Of a DNA stretch of 15,301 nucleotides, positions 1 to 9,066 are shown piece by piece. Below the pieces are notes generated by a model. That model ran no database searches. It saw only the letters and a program-made list of their open reading frames with translations, and was not told the origin of the DNA. Location: positions 1 through 15,301 of the forward strand of contig PDHQ01000576.1 of assembly GCA_003339415.1 (NCBI GenBank). The letters run 5' to 3'. The stretch comes from Ophiocordyceps camponoti-saundersi (nom. inval.). Taxonomy: Eukaryota > Ascomycota > Sordariomycetes > Hypocreales > Ophiocordycipitaceae. The translations under genes were made by a program, and so were the position numbers. The stretch's first letter is position 1. Each line of letters begins with the position of its first letter.

Positions 1-1
1 T

Positions 2-3000
2 TATAAGCAAGAACCTTATAATAAAGTAAGAAGTAATAAAATCTATAGTAAAATGCCTTATACTACTACTACGTTAGCTGCTATTTCTAGCGTAGATTAT
101 AAAGAAGAAATAGCTTCTTATTCTAAAGAAAAACTAGAACGCTATAAATTAATACCTAAAGAAATTCTAGAAGAATTCTTAGATATATTTAAAGAACCCC
201 CGGATAATACCTTACCTAAAAGAAGCCTGTGGGATTACGAAATTAAATTAAAGCCTAATTCGGAACCGCGATTTACACGAATTTATAATAGTAACGAAAA
301 ACAACTACAAGTATTAAAGGAATATCTAGAAGAACAAATTAAAAAGGGATATATAAGACCTTCTAAAAGTCCTTATAGAGCTCCCGTTACCTTTGCTAAT
401 AAATCGGGTGAAGAAAAAGATAAATTAAGACTCGTAATTAACTATCGAAAATTAAATAACGATACTATTAAAGATAGAACACTAATACCTTTAATTATAA
501 AACTAAAAGATAGATTAAGCTAGAAACAGTATTTTACTAAGTTAGATTTAAAACTAGCTTATTACTAAATATAAATAGCGGAAGGAGACGAATATAAAAC
601 AGCCTTCGGAACTAGATACGGAAGCTACGAATATTTAGTATTACCCTTAGGACTATGTAATAGCCCCGCTACTTTTTAAAAACGTATAAATTATATTCTA
701 AGAGATTATTTAGATATATTTATTACGGCTTATTTAGACGATATTATTATATTTTTAGATACCTTAGAAGAATATAAAATTCACTTAAAAAAGGTATTAA
801 AAGCCTTACGGAAAGCCGAATTATATATTAATCCTAAGAAATGCGAATTCTTTTCTAAAGAAGTTAAATTTCTAGGCACTATTATAACCCCTTATAATAT
901 TAAAATAGACCCTAGTAAATTAAAACCTTTAAAGGACTAGCCTATACCTAAATCGATTAAAAATATATAGTAATTTATAAGTTACTATAATTATTATAGA
1001 AGGTTTATTAAAGACTTTTCTAATATAATTATTCCTATATTAATAGTAATAAAATTAGCTAAAAAAGAACCCTTTAAATAGACTGAAGAAGCTAATATAG
1101 CTTTTAATTCTATTAAAGAAAAGCTAATCTCAGCACCTATATTAATAGCCTATAATTCGAAACAGCTTTTAATTTTAGAAACCGACGCTTCTAATTACGC
1201 TATAGGAGCCTAATTAAGCTAGGAAAATAATACTATATTACACCCTATAGCTTTCTATTCTAAAAAGCTAGTAGATTCGGAAATTAATTATCTTATTTAC
1301 GATAAAGAATTTTTAGCTATTATTAAAGTAATTAAAGAATTTAAGCACTATATATTAGGAAACGAATTTAAATTAAGGATTTATACTAATTATAAAAATA
1401 TAAGCTATTTTAGTACGAGTCAAACCTTAAATAGCCGACAAATTAGGTGGGCTGAATTCCTTACCGATTATAATTACGAAATTATATATAAAAAAGGAAG
1501 TGAGAATAAAAGAGCCGATATTATTAGTAGAAGACCTGATTTAGATACCGGTATAATACCTATAACGACTAATTTCCTTAAAATAAATAATAAAGGAAAC
1601 TTAGAATAAAATACCTTAAACGCGATATTTAAGGTAGAAGCCGATAATTCTATATTAAAACAAATAAAAGAAGCCTATAAAGATACTAATTTTAAGGATT
1701 ATAAAGATATTAAGTAGATAGATAACTTAGCTTATTTAAAAGAGAAGTTATTTATACCTCCTAATATAGTAGAAACTATAGTTAAAGAATTCCACGAATT
1801 ACCTATTTACGGCTATTAAGGAATATAAAAAACTTATAATAGAATTAAAGCCTATTATAATACGAAAAACCTTAAAAAAGCTATTATTAAAGTTATTAAA
1901 AACTGTAATATTTGTAATAAATCTAAAGCCTTAAGATATAAACCTTACGGATTTCTACAACCTATTATAGTTACCGAACAACCTTAGGAAAATATAGCTA
2001 TAGATTTTATAGTTGAATTACCCTTATCGGTAGACCTTATAACTAATACGGAATATAATTCTATTTTAGTTATAACTAATAGATTAACTAAATACAGCTA
2101 TTTTATACCTACGATAAAGGCTTTATCTGCTAAAAAATTAAGTTATTTATTCTTAAGAACGATAATAGCAGATAGAGGCTTACTTAAAGTTATTATAAGC
2201 GATAGAGACCCTAAGTTTAACTCTAAATTCTAGACTAGCCTTATGTTTAAGCTAGGAACTAAGTATAAATTAAGTACTGCTTTTTACCTAGAAACTGACG
2301 GGGCTACGGAACGCCTAAATTAGACTTTAAAACAATACCTTAGAGCCTATATTAATTACGAACAAGATAACTAGGTAATAAACCTACTTATAGCTTAGTT
2401 AGCTTATAATACCGCCGAATCGGAATCTATTAAAACAACGCCCGCTATAGCGAATTACAGATTTAACCCGGAAGCCTATAAATTAGAACTATTAGATAAA
2501 ACTAATAACGAAAAAGCTATTCTAAATACCGAACAGCTTAAGTCTCTACATTCTTATATTAAATCAGAATTAGATTTTATAGCTAAAAGAATTAGTTATT
2601 ATTATAATAAGAAACGCGAAAAAGAACCCTTATTTAATAAAAACGATAAGGTTTATTTATTAAAGAAAAATATAAAAACAAAACGGCCTAATTAGTCCTT
2701 AGAATTTAAAAAATTAGGACCTTTCCTTATAGAAGAAAAGCTAAATAACCTTAATTATAAGCTTAAGCTTCCTAAAGGAATGTTTATTTATCTAGTATTT
2801 TATATTTCTTTACTAGAAAAAGCACCTAAAGATGCTAAATTAGAAGAAAATATCGAAACTACGGTATTAGAAGAAGAATACGAACTTGAAGCTATTATAG
2901 ATAAAAAGATAGAAGAAGGTATAGTATACTATCTAATAAAATAGAAGGGATACCCTTCTAAAGAAAATACCTGGGAACCTGCTAAGCACCTAACTAAGGC

Positions 3001-3049
3001 ACCTAAACTTATTAAAAAATTTAATAAAAATAAAGAAAAACACCTTTAA
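2..3049 (+). pseudogene. Decayed chromovirus (Ty3/Gypsy) pol: RT, RNase H, integrase, chromodomain
   Basis: This encodes the C-terminal part of a retrotransposon polyprotein that copies element RNA into DNA and integrates it. It is 1,016 codons in one frame, entering from the left edge, so the ATG at 53 is internal and not the start. Counting from base 2: the RT domain holds FTKLDL (about residue 178) and YLDD (244-247); RNase H spans about 391-515 with D395 and E436 but Asn at 463 where TDHKN-type motifs have Asp; the integrase zinc finger has H598, Tyr at 605 for the second His, and C635/C638; the integrase core has D668, D734 and E770, a D-35-E spacing; GPF is at 906; a chromodomain lies at 959-1008 with WEP at 991. 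Internal stops start at 521, 566, 677, 938, 968, 971, 1079, 1211, 1220, 1607, 1715, 1817, 1826, 1985, 2231, 2321, 2372, 2396, 2693 and 2942. All are TAA or TAG and sit where relatives carry Gln or Trp. There is no net frameshift. It is inactivated by RIP-type substitution. Family assignment is very secure. Confidence 0.96.
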
Positions 3050-3055
3050 TAAGAA

Positions 3056-3088
3056 GTTTTTAAGATTAAAAACTTTAGAAAGGGGAAC
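3056..3088 (+). repeat. First copy of a 33-bp direct repeat with polypurine-tract-like core
   Basis: This lies seven bases after the pol stop. It ends in TAGAAAGGGGAAC, a purine-rich core that resembles the plus-strand primer site (PPT) just upstream of a 3' LTR. It matches 3251-3283 at 29 of 33 positions by eye. One of the two copies should be the functional PPT of the ancestor; the other is duplicated or sits at a second border. Confidence 0.65.
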
Positions 3089-3250
3089 ATTACGAATAAT
3101 ATAATAACAGGAACCTTACACAAAAAATTAATTAATTATTTTTACCTTATTAAGTTTTTTCGAAATACTCTTTCTTTTCTTATAAGAATAAAAATAATAA
3201 ATTAACTAACTAACTATTATTTATACCCTATATTATTCTTCTATAGTAAA

Positions 3251-3283
3251 GTTTATAAGGTTATAAACTATAGAAAGGGGAAC
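3251..3283 (+). repeat. Second copy of the 33-bp repeat; likely PPT before the 3' LTR
   Basis: Same 33-bp motif as 3056-3088, 195 bases further on, again ending in TAGAAAGGGGAAC. The next bases read GTATAATAATC, which could be a RIP-altered LTR start (TG changed to TA). This makes it the better candidate for the true 3' LTR border, but only comparison with the 5' LTR could prove that. Confidence 0.5.
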
Positions 3284-3599
3284 GTATAATAATCTAAAAT
3301 ATAAATATTAGTTAAAAGTACTATTCTTATTATATAAGTAGTATTTATTATATAAACGGCTTAATAATATAATTTATATAATAAAGTAAAAATACTAGTA
3401 TTTAGTATTTAAGTTACGGCTAAACCTCGGAAGGTTAAATACCGGATAATAAGATAAGATAATAAAGATAAGAATAATAAATAAAATTCCTAAGATAAGA
3501 AGAACGGTTAGAGACGGTTAAGAACGGAAAGAAATATTAGTTATTATAAATAAAGAATTATCTATTATAATTTATTATTAACTTAGAAACTAATAGAAG

Positions 3600-3837
3600 G
3601 TAATAGAATAGAATAAAGCTATTCTATTCGCTAAGAGAAATAGTGGATTTAAAATTAAAAGTTAATTTTAAAGTAGGAATTTAATTTTAAAGCAAAAGAA
3701 TATAATAGAAGCAAATAGAATAAGACAAAGCTATTCTATTTGCTAAGGAATATAGTGGATTTGAAATTAAAGGTTGATTTTAAAGTAAAAGAATACGATA
3801 GAAGTAAATAGAATAAGATAAAGCTATTCTATTCGTT
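3600..3837 (+). repeat. Three-unit tandem repeat carrying AATAGAAT/ATTCTATT hairpins
   Basis: Three copies of an inverted repeat, AATAGAAT paired with ATTCTATT, start at 3602, 3714 and 3807. Each is followed by related sequence containing ATAGTGGATTT (first two copies) and AAAGTA. The spacing is 112 then 93 bases; the first interval holds about 19 extra bases that duplicate the GGAATTTAATTTTAAAG part. They lie where the U3 region of an LTR would be expected. Differences between units are largely transitions. Confidence 0.75.
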
Positions 3838-3908
3838 AGTATATTTATAATATAAAGCTTCTACGGTATTCTATAGCTTTCTAGCTAGCTTATATAATTA
3901 GATAGTTT

Positions 3909-3979
3909 CTTAGAGAAGGAAAACTATAAAAGGAAGGCTTCCTTCCCTCGAAGGGTCTTTCCTTTCCTTCTTCTCTAAG
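3909..3979. repeat. Imperfect purine/pyrimidine palindrome
   Basis: CTTAGAGAAGGA at 3909-3920 is answered by TCCTTCTTCTCTAAG at about 3965-3979 (complementary apart from three extra bases). Smaller nested palindromes lie inside, GGAAGGCTTCC and CCCTCGAAGGG. It would fold into a long stem. It could be a transcript end of the element or a fold-back insertion; nothing decides between these. Confidence 0.5.
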
Positions 3980-4227
3980 CTTTTAATCTAAATAATTTGC
4001 ACCTTAAAAGCCTACTCTTTATAACCTTCCCCTGCCTTATAAGATATTCCTATTTAGGAAGTTCTTACTTATTTATACTTTGTGAATTTTCCTATTCCGG
4101 CTACTTACTGCCCGGTTAAAGTAAGTAAAGCCCCTTACCTTCTTATTACCCCTTTTCTCTTTACTTTTAGAAGCTTAGATTAAGAGCTATGGGTAAGATT
4201 AGGTAATTACGGGTACGATCCGTAATA

Positions 4228-4528
4228 ATAAGTCCTCTCTAAGACTTTACTTACTATATACGACTTTTAAGATAGCTGTGAAGATAAGTTTAATAGCTAA
4301 TTCTTACTTAGTTTTTCCTCTCTCGAGGGAAACTAAACTGCACTATATACTTAGTTATAACCGCTCCCTTATCTTAAGCGCCTTTTATAGTTCTTATCCT
4401 CGGAAGCTCTCGGGAGGAAGGAAAGGTTTTAAGAACTATTTAATTCTACTTAGGATAAGTCCTTAATAATATTTTATCCTAGCTTCGCGTTTATTTTCTT
4501 TCGGCTTAACTATTACCGCCGCTAAAGT
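4228..4528 (+). repeat. Rep-A partial copy F (left of the telomeric array)
   Basis: This matches the second half of the 590-bp Rep-A repeat: TAAGTCCTCTCTAAGACTT, then the TCGAGGGAAACTAA motif, then CTCGGAAGCTCT, ending at the shared ACCGCCGCTAAA. The first half of the unit is missing and is replaced on the left by unrelated sequence with CGGGTACGATCCGTAAT. A short open frame inside it (4278-4466) is not conserved in the other copies and is not a gene. Confidence 0.8.
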
Positions 4529-4590
4529 ACGATTCTACTCGTATATAATCTTAAAAGCTTAACGAATACCGCTAATAGCTCTATTACTCG

Positions 4591-4715
4591 CCGCAGGCGC
4601 CCCCTAGGAGGGCCGCCGGAGGCAGGTTAGGGTTAGGGTTAGGCCTGCCGCAGGCACCCCCCGGGAGGGCGCCGAAGGCGGTTAGGGTTAGGGTTAGGGC
4701 TAGGGTTAGGGTTAG
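4591..4715 (+). repeat. Interstitial telomeric TTAGGG array interleaved with GC-rich blocks
   Basis: The structure is: GC-rich block 4591-4624, TTAGGG-type array 4625-4643 (three units, the last truncated), a second GC-rich block 4644-4679, and a second array 4680-4715 (five TTAGGG-type units plus one CTAGGG variant at 4700-4705, the last truncated). The two GC blocks are variants of one another, sharing GCCGCAGGC and GGAGGG and each near-palindromic. TTAGGG on the plus strand means the ancestral chromosome end would have been to the right. The blocks keep CA and high GC content, unlike everything around them. Confidence 0.93.
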
Positions 4716-5015
4716 ATATTATATATATTAATTTCCGGGTTCTAAACACTGTTTTTTAGTATATAGAAAAAATAGGATTATTAGTTTAGTTACTTAGTCT
4801 CTCTTTTAAAAAGAAAATAAATAAATATATTAAGTTATTACTTATTTTTCTTTTATATTTTTAATAGTAAGATATATATATAAAAAATATATAAATAATT
4901 TAACGATTATAATACTAGCTTTTATAATATATTTAGCGTAATATAATACTATTTATAGATTAATACTATATATTACTATAGAAGGAAAAAGTATAATAGA
5001 GTTATAAGATACCTT
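4716..5015. other. AT-rich spacer, no gene seen
   Basis: Very AT-rich sequence between the telomeric array and the first full Rep-A copy. No reading frame is supported. Its first 35 bases (TATTATATATATTAATTTCCGGGTTCTAAACACT, counted here as position 4717-4750) resemble bases 14306-14340, the only link to another part of the window that I can see. Confidence 0.6.
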
Positions 5016-5601
5016 AAGCGAGCGTAGCAGATACCTACCAGGCGTGACTTCCTAGGTAACCTATATTTTTAACTAATATAAGGGGATCTCTCGCTGCAAG
5101 GCGGTAAGCTAGACGGTAATTATCTATTAGGAAAATAATAGTAACTTAGTTTTATATATAAAGATAAGAGAAATAAGAGGAAGGAAGAAGGGAACTACTT
5201 AATTAGACCTTTAATATCTTAAAATAACTGCTTAAATTAGTAACTTATTATAAAAGGTCTAAGGTTTAAAAGAAGTTATAATTCTATTTACTAGAGTTTT
5301 TGCCCTAAGTTCTCTTTAAGACTTAACTTACGTATTATAACTTTAAGATATCTGCGAAGATAAGGTTAAGGTTAATTCTTACTTAATTCCTTCCTTACTC
5401 GAGGGAAACTAACTATACTATATACCTTATAATAGCCTATATCCTATCTTAATTACCTTTCTTCTTCTAATCCTCGGAAGCTCTTAAGAGAAGAAATATT
5501 TAATAAAAGTATTTAATTAGAAACTTATAAGCCCCTATTAGCTCCTAAGCTAAGGCTAACGCGTGGTTTTTTTCTTTAATATATCTGCTACCGCCGCTAA
5601 A
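5016..5601 (+). repeat. Rep-A full-length copy A
   Basis: One of two copies that share both ends. It starts with AAGCGAGCGTAGCAGATACCT and ends with CTACCGCCGCTAAA, about 586 bases. Landmarks in order are CTTCCTAGGTAAC, AAGGGGATCTC, AAGATAAGAGAAATAAG, TAGAGTTTTTGCCCTAAG, GAAGATAAGGTTAAG, CTCGAGGGAAACTAA, CCTCGGAAGCTCTTA and AACGCGT. There is no convincing coding frame. Against 12560-13153 it differs mainly by transitions plus small indels. It may be a solo LTR, a non-autonomous element or a subtelomeric unit; no terminal inverted repeat is visible. Confidence 0.85.
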
Positions 5602-7127
5602 CTCTCTATATACGAAATATCTTAATAATATAATACTATATCTTCGTTTACGTTAGCAGTATAATCGGCCTAATCTTCTTATACTTAAACTATTCTCTAA
5701 TCGCTATATCTTACCGATAAGACCTAATATATATATACCTAGACCTAATAAAGAAAATAATAGTCTAGTTACGGACGCTATATTATATTTCCGGTCGATA
5801 TATACCTTAAACTTACTTCTAGTTACCTTGTTAAGACTGATAGTGAAGAAGATTAGAAATATTAGCTTAACGAAGATAAGCTCCTCTAATTTTAGGCTTA
5901 ATAGTATTAAAATAACTAGAAAAAAAAAACACTACCCGCTAACTAGGCCTTAAACGACTCTTATAAGATTACAAGCGGAGGATAAACTTAGTTTAGGTCG
6001 TAAGACTGCAGGCTTCTTTTAAGCTAAAAAGCCTACTATATCTCCGAATATAACCTATTTCCTTACGCTTTATAAAATAATCGCCTCCCTAAATAATAAC
6101 TTAGCCGACGAAGTAGTAGTTAGTCCGCACTTAAAGACGCGTAGTAATTCTACTCTCTTATAAGTTATAACTAATCGTAAAAAATATATTACTAATAGTA
6201 GCTTTAGCGAAATTCTTCCCCCCCCCCCCCTTTCGTCTTATACGATATTAACGAAGTATATCTTAATACTTCTATCTTTATTTTTCTAAATAAACCTATT
6301 TTTAACGTTCCGATACTATTAACCCTAAACGCGTATAATATATACTTAAGCGCCTCGATTATTAGTCCTAAACTATAACCTTACCTTAAAACGTATATTC
6401 CGACCTCTTAGCTAGACCTTTCGGCGCTTAAGAAGGCTCTCTCTAAGGATATACTACCCGGAATCGGAAAGTAATACCTATCTATATTAGAGCATAACTA
6501 TCGCCCTTTTTACTATAACTCCGGGCACGCCTAATATACTTTAAGAGTAGCTTACCGATATTATTTAACTATAAAGCTAGATCCTTTATCTCCTATACTC
6601 TCCTACCCGTAATACCGATTTATATCTTAATATTATTCTATTAAAGGTAACCGCCCTTCGAAATAACGGTTTATCTTAGGATCTTTAAACTAAGCGGTAA
6701 GGCTACTTTAGAACCCTTATCGTCACGCCCTAATAGGATAACTTATAATCGTAAAAAGAGTAGGACTATCTTAATCCCCTTAATATCCCTAAACGTATTA
6801 CGCGTACGAGACTATTATTCTTTTTAATAAACTATATATTAACTCCTATTTATATATAAGTTTTTTAATAAAGCTATACCCTTTTTAATAAAAAAAAACG
6901 TATCCGAAGTTTATTTAAACTTTTCCCGCGTTCCTATATATAAGTTATATATTACCCTTCTAATAATATCTTACCCTAATAATTAACTATTTCTTAGCGT
7001 TCTATATTTTCCGATAAGTTTTTCGATTCTCTTCTCTTTCTTTAAGATAAAAAAAAGCAAGAGTCCTCCCCTATATTATCTCCGCTCTTTATAATATAAA
7101 GATTTATAAATATTCTAATCCTATTTT
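5602..7127. other. Heavily mutated tract with ambiguous coding remnants
   Basis: No gene can be assigned, but parts look formerly coding. Plus frame 2 at 5882-6217 has only three stops (5951, 6020, 6161) in 112 codons. Plus frame 1 is open from 6232 to about 6384 and continues with scattered TAA/TAG to about 6830. The minus strand over 6231-6390 is also open. The plus frame would have to shift at the 13-base C run (6218-6230). Because competing frames on both strands are similarly readable, strand and product cannot be decided. The right end (6840-7127) is AT-rich with short A and T runs and shows nothing. The tract may be an upstream ORF of the same element as 7128-7664. Confidence 0.3.
6218..6230. 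repeat. C13 homopolymer
   Basis: Thirteen consecutive C in otherwise AT-rich DNA, between two plus-strand open stretches that lie in different frames. It is a likely site of slippage or of a sequencing length error. Confidence 0.9.
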
Positions 7128-7664
7128 ATATCTTCCCCTACTACGTATATATTATCTATTACGCCCGCAGGCATAGCTAAAAATCGTAAACCTTCTCCTA
7201 CTCCCCCGAACTTAAGTAACCTAATCGACTTAATATCTTACGCCTTTTTACCTTCCCCTAATAACGCGACGGACATATCCTATACCTCTCCTCTCTCGCT
7301 TTTTGCCTCGATACTTATAAAGCTCCGCGAGAAGTATAATATTAAAGAGGCCGTATTGTTTGCTATTTTTGCCGCTATCGATAACGCTATCCTGCCCTTT
7401 ACTAAAAAAAGCGGAGATATATATACTAGTCTCCTCGCCTATATTATTAGGAATATACTATATCGCGTTAGATACGATCGCGCGCGGTATATCGATAACC
7501 TTTATAATAAACGATAAGATTACGGGTTTATAACGAATCCGCCTCGCCGCTTATCTCCTCCCGATGTCGAATCTTCTCTAATAGCCCCCCCTACCCGTAC
7601 TATTAAGCTAACGGCCCGGAACTTAGCATAGTTTATTAATATAATATCCGTCCTATTACGCTTA
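7128..7664 (+). pseudogene. Decayed gene of unknown function, about 179 codons
   Basis: One plus-strand frame holds only two internal stops, TAA at 7515 and TAG at 7629, and ends at TAA 7665. That is far fewer than neighbouring frames. The likely start is ATA at 7128, a RIP product of ATG, because three in-frame stops (7092, 7107, 7116) lie just before it; this is inference. The product would begin as a Ser/Pro/Thr-rich segment with SITPAGIAKNRKPSPTPP. A helical middle follows (KYNIKEAVLFAIFAAIDNA, then SGDIYTSLLAYIIRNILYR). It ends in a basic, proline-rich part (NPPRRLSPPDVES, then RTIKLTARNLA). No catalytic motif or zinc knuckle is seen. A first ORF or gag-like protein of a retroelement is possible but unproven. 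Rep-A copy G begins about 180 bases downstream. Confidence 0.5.
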
Positions 7665-7845
7665 TAATATCGACCTTATTTTATCCTTCCTCTCTCTTTC
7701 TACTCGTTATCTTACCTTACGTAATATATTTCTTTTCTATTAAGCGCCTCCTACCCCTCGCTACTACTATTAGTTACTATAATTCTTATCTTTAATATAT
7801 ATATATTATAGAAAAGAAATGCTAAATTATATAAGTAATATCCTA

Positions 7846-8030
7846 CCCTATATATACTATTAAAATATCCTATCTTAACTACTTTTATAGCCTGATCCTT
7901 AGAAGCCCTCGCGAGAAGAGAGCTGTTAAGCGACTATTTAAATAAACCCTATATTAGCCCCTTATAGCTTCCTAGGTAAGGGTAACGCTAATTTTTTTTT
8001 CCTTAGGTATCTTAGCTATCGCCGCTAAAC
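7846..8030 (+). repeat. Rep-A partial copy G (3' third)
   Basis: This matches the end of Rep-A: CTATATATACT, ATATCCTATCTTAACTAC, CCTTAGAAGCCCTCG, GGGTAACGCTAA, then ATCGCCGCTAAAC. The first two thirds of the unit are absent. It lies between the two decayed genes, on the same strand as the other copies. Confidence 0.75.
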
Positions 8031-8241
8031 TATTACCGTAGTAATCTTAATCCTACCGTTATATATATAATAAGGAAGGAGTATTAAGAAATAAGGAAAG
8101 AAAATAATAGAGGATTATAAAGCTATTATAGCTATTATATATAAAATAGATAAAGGGGAAAGAATAAGTAAAAAAATAAAGGGAAAGCGAATAATCGTTA
8201 AGCTATACTTTATAAGCTATCTATAACGAATTGTATATCTT
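8031..8241. other. Purine-rich spacer
   Basis: AT-rich, with a run of A/G-rich sequence (GGAAGGAG, GGAAAGAAAATAATAGAGG, AAAGGGAAAGCG) just beyond the stop of the minus-strand gene. No gene or terminator is identified. Confidence 0.5.
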
Positions 8242-9066
8242 TTATTTCCGTCCTCTTAGATACGGGGGCACGTATCCGGGAGCTAAATAAGCCGGAATCT
8301 TAGTCTTTACGGATTTAGCAGGTATCGTTTTTAAGACCCCCGGAGTCTAGGCCTTAAGCCTTTCTAGTTTATATTTCTCCCTTAGGACCGCGGCTTTATT
8401 CCTTACGACTATCGACCTCCTACCTAGTTTAGAAGGTCTTATTATTATAACTCCGGGGGTCTTAGCCTTAAACCTGCTAACTAGGTTCTTCCTTATTATA
8501 ATAGCGGTTTTTTCCTCTACGACTACCGACTTACCGTCTAGTTCGGAAGATTTCCTTTCTTTAACTGCTAGAGTCTCGGCCTTATAAGTATCGACTAGGA
8601 TTTTCGTAGTTTACGTCGCGGGTTTGTCCTTTACGACTCCGGACTCTTCCTCTATATTAGAACGTATAGTATTTATAGCCGCCGTAGTCTCCGGCTTAGG
8701 CGTGCTAACCTCGTTCTTCGTAATTATAGTCCCGCCTTCGTTCTTCTCGACTACGAACTTATCCTTTAGTTTAGAATATATAGTTTTTATAACCGCCGTT
8801 ATCTCCGGCTTAGGCGTATTGACCTCGTTCTTCGTAGTTATTATCGCGATTTCGTTCTTTTCGACTCCGGTCTTCTCCTCTATTAGTATCGTCGCCGTAT
8901 CCTCCCCTCGTAAATCGTCTACGGCTCTATCTTCTGCCCTACGCTAGTTAGTAAGTATCGTCTTTACCGTTATTATCTTTAAGGCTTATAGGCGATAGTC
9001 TCGAATTTCTACTATATAATAATTATTATAAGAGGGCTTTTACTATAGAAGGCAGCGAATAAGCAT
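8242..9066 (-). pseudogene. Decayed gene for a tandem-repeat protein (five ~38-residue units)
   Basis: Read on the minus strand from ATG at 9066 to TAA at 8244-8242 this is 275 codons in one frame. It has six internal stops, at 9045, 9042, 8988, 8946, 8613 and 8349 (first base on the minus strand), all TAA or TAG. Four of them fall in the first 41 codons. From about residue 68 the product consists of five related units whose Val codons lie at 8865, 8751, 8637, 8523 and 8409, that is exactly 114 bases apart apart from a one-codon alignment shift between the second and third. Units one and two are the clearest, sharing EKNE, ITTKNEV or IITKNEV, and TPKPE; later ones keep VVVEEKTA and KTPGV. The protein is Lys/Glu-rich and soluble-looking, and ends in LAPGYVPPYLRGRK, a basic VPP-LRG tail. 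No known domain is recognised. The start is uncertain given the early stops. The 107-codon plus-strand frame at 8624-8947 is its shadow. Confidence 0.65.

Larger units (their letters stand above)
1..3283 (+). mobile_element. Chromovirus LTR retrotransposon, left end outside window
   Basis: The pol remnant and the following 230 bases with polypurine-tract-like motifs form the 3' part of one Ty3/Gypsy element transcribed left to right. The 5' LTR, gag and protease must lie before base 1. The C-terminal chromodomain places it among chromoviruses, whose integrases are known to target histone-marked heterochromatin. This fits its position in a repeat-rich region. The right border is uncertain, because no second LTR is available for comparison; the element probably continues past 3283 into a 3' LTR. 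Confidence 0.85.
3284..4227 (+). other. Presumed 3' LTR and flanking non-coding sequence
   Basis: No coding sequence is visible. The stretch follows the second PPT-like motif and is very AT-rich on its left side, with a tandem hairpin array at 3600-3837 and an imperfect palindrome at 3909-3979. From about 3990 to 4227 the composition is less extreme (for example GCCCGG near 4110), suggesting another unit begins there. The LTR should end somewhere inside this stretch, but no terminal repeat or target-site duplication can be placed without the 5' LTR. Confidence 0.4.

Noticed and set aside
53..523. Plus-strand ORF of 156 codons starting at ATG 53
   Set aside because: It is an internal piece of the pol frame; the reading frame is open back to base 2 and resumes after each stop, so neither the ATG nor the TAG at 521 is a real gene end.
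4278..4466. Plus-strand ORF of 62 codons
   Set aside because: It lies inside Rep-A copy F, is not kept in the other copies, and has no recognisable product.
8624..8947. Plus-strand ORF of 107 codons, hydrophobic and Ser-rich with an apparent repeat
   Set aside because: It is the complement of the minus-strand repeat-protein gene; the minus frame is longer (275 codons), keeps the 38-residue period over five units and has a plausible C terminus. The hydrophobic look comes from Lys/Glu codons read backwards.
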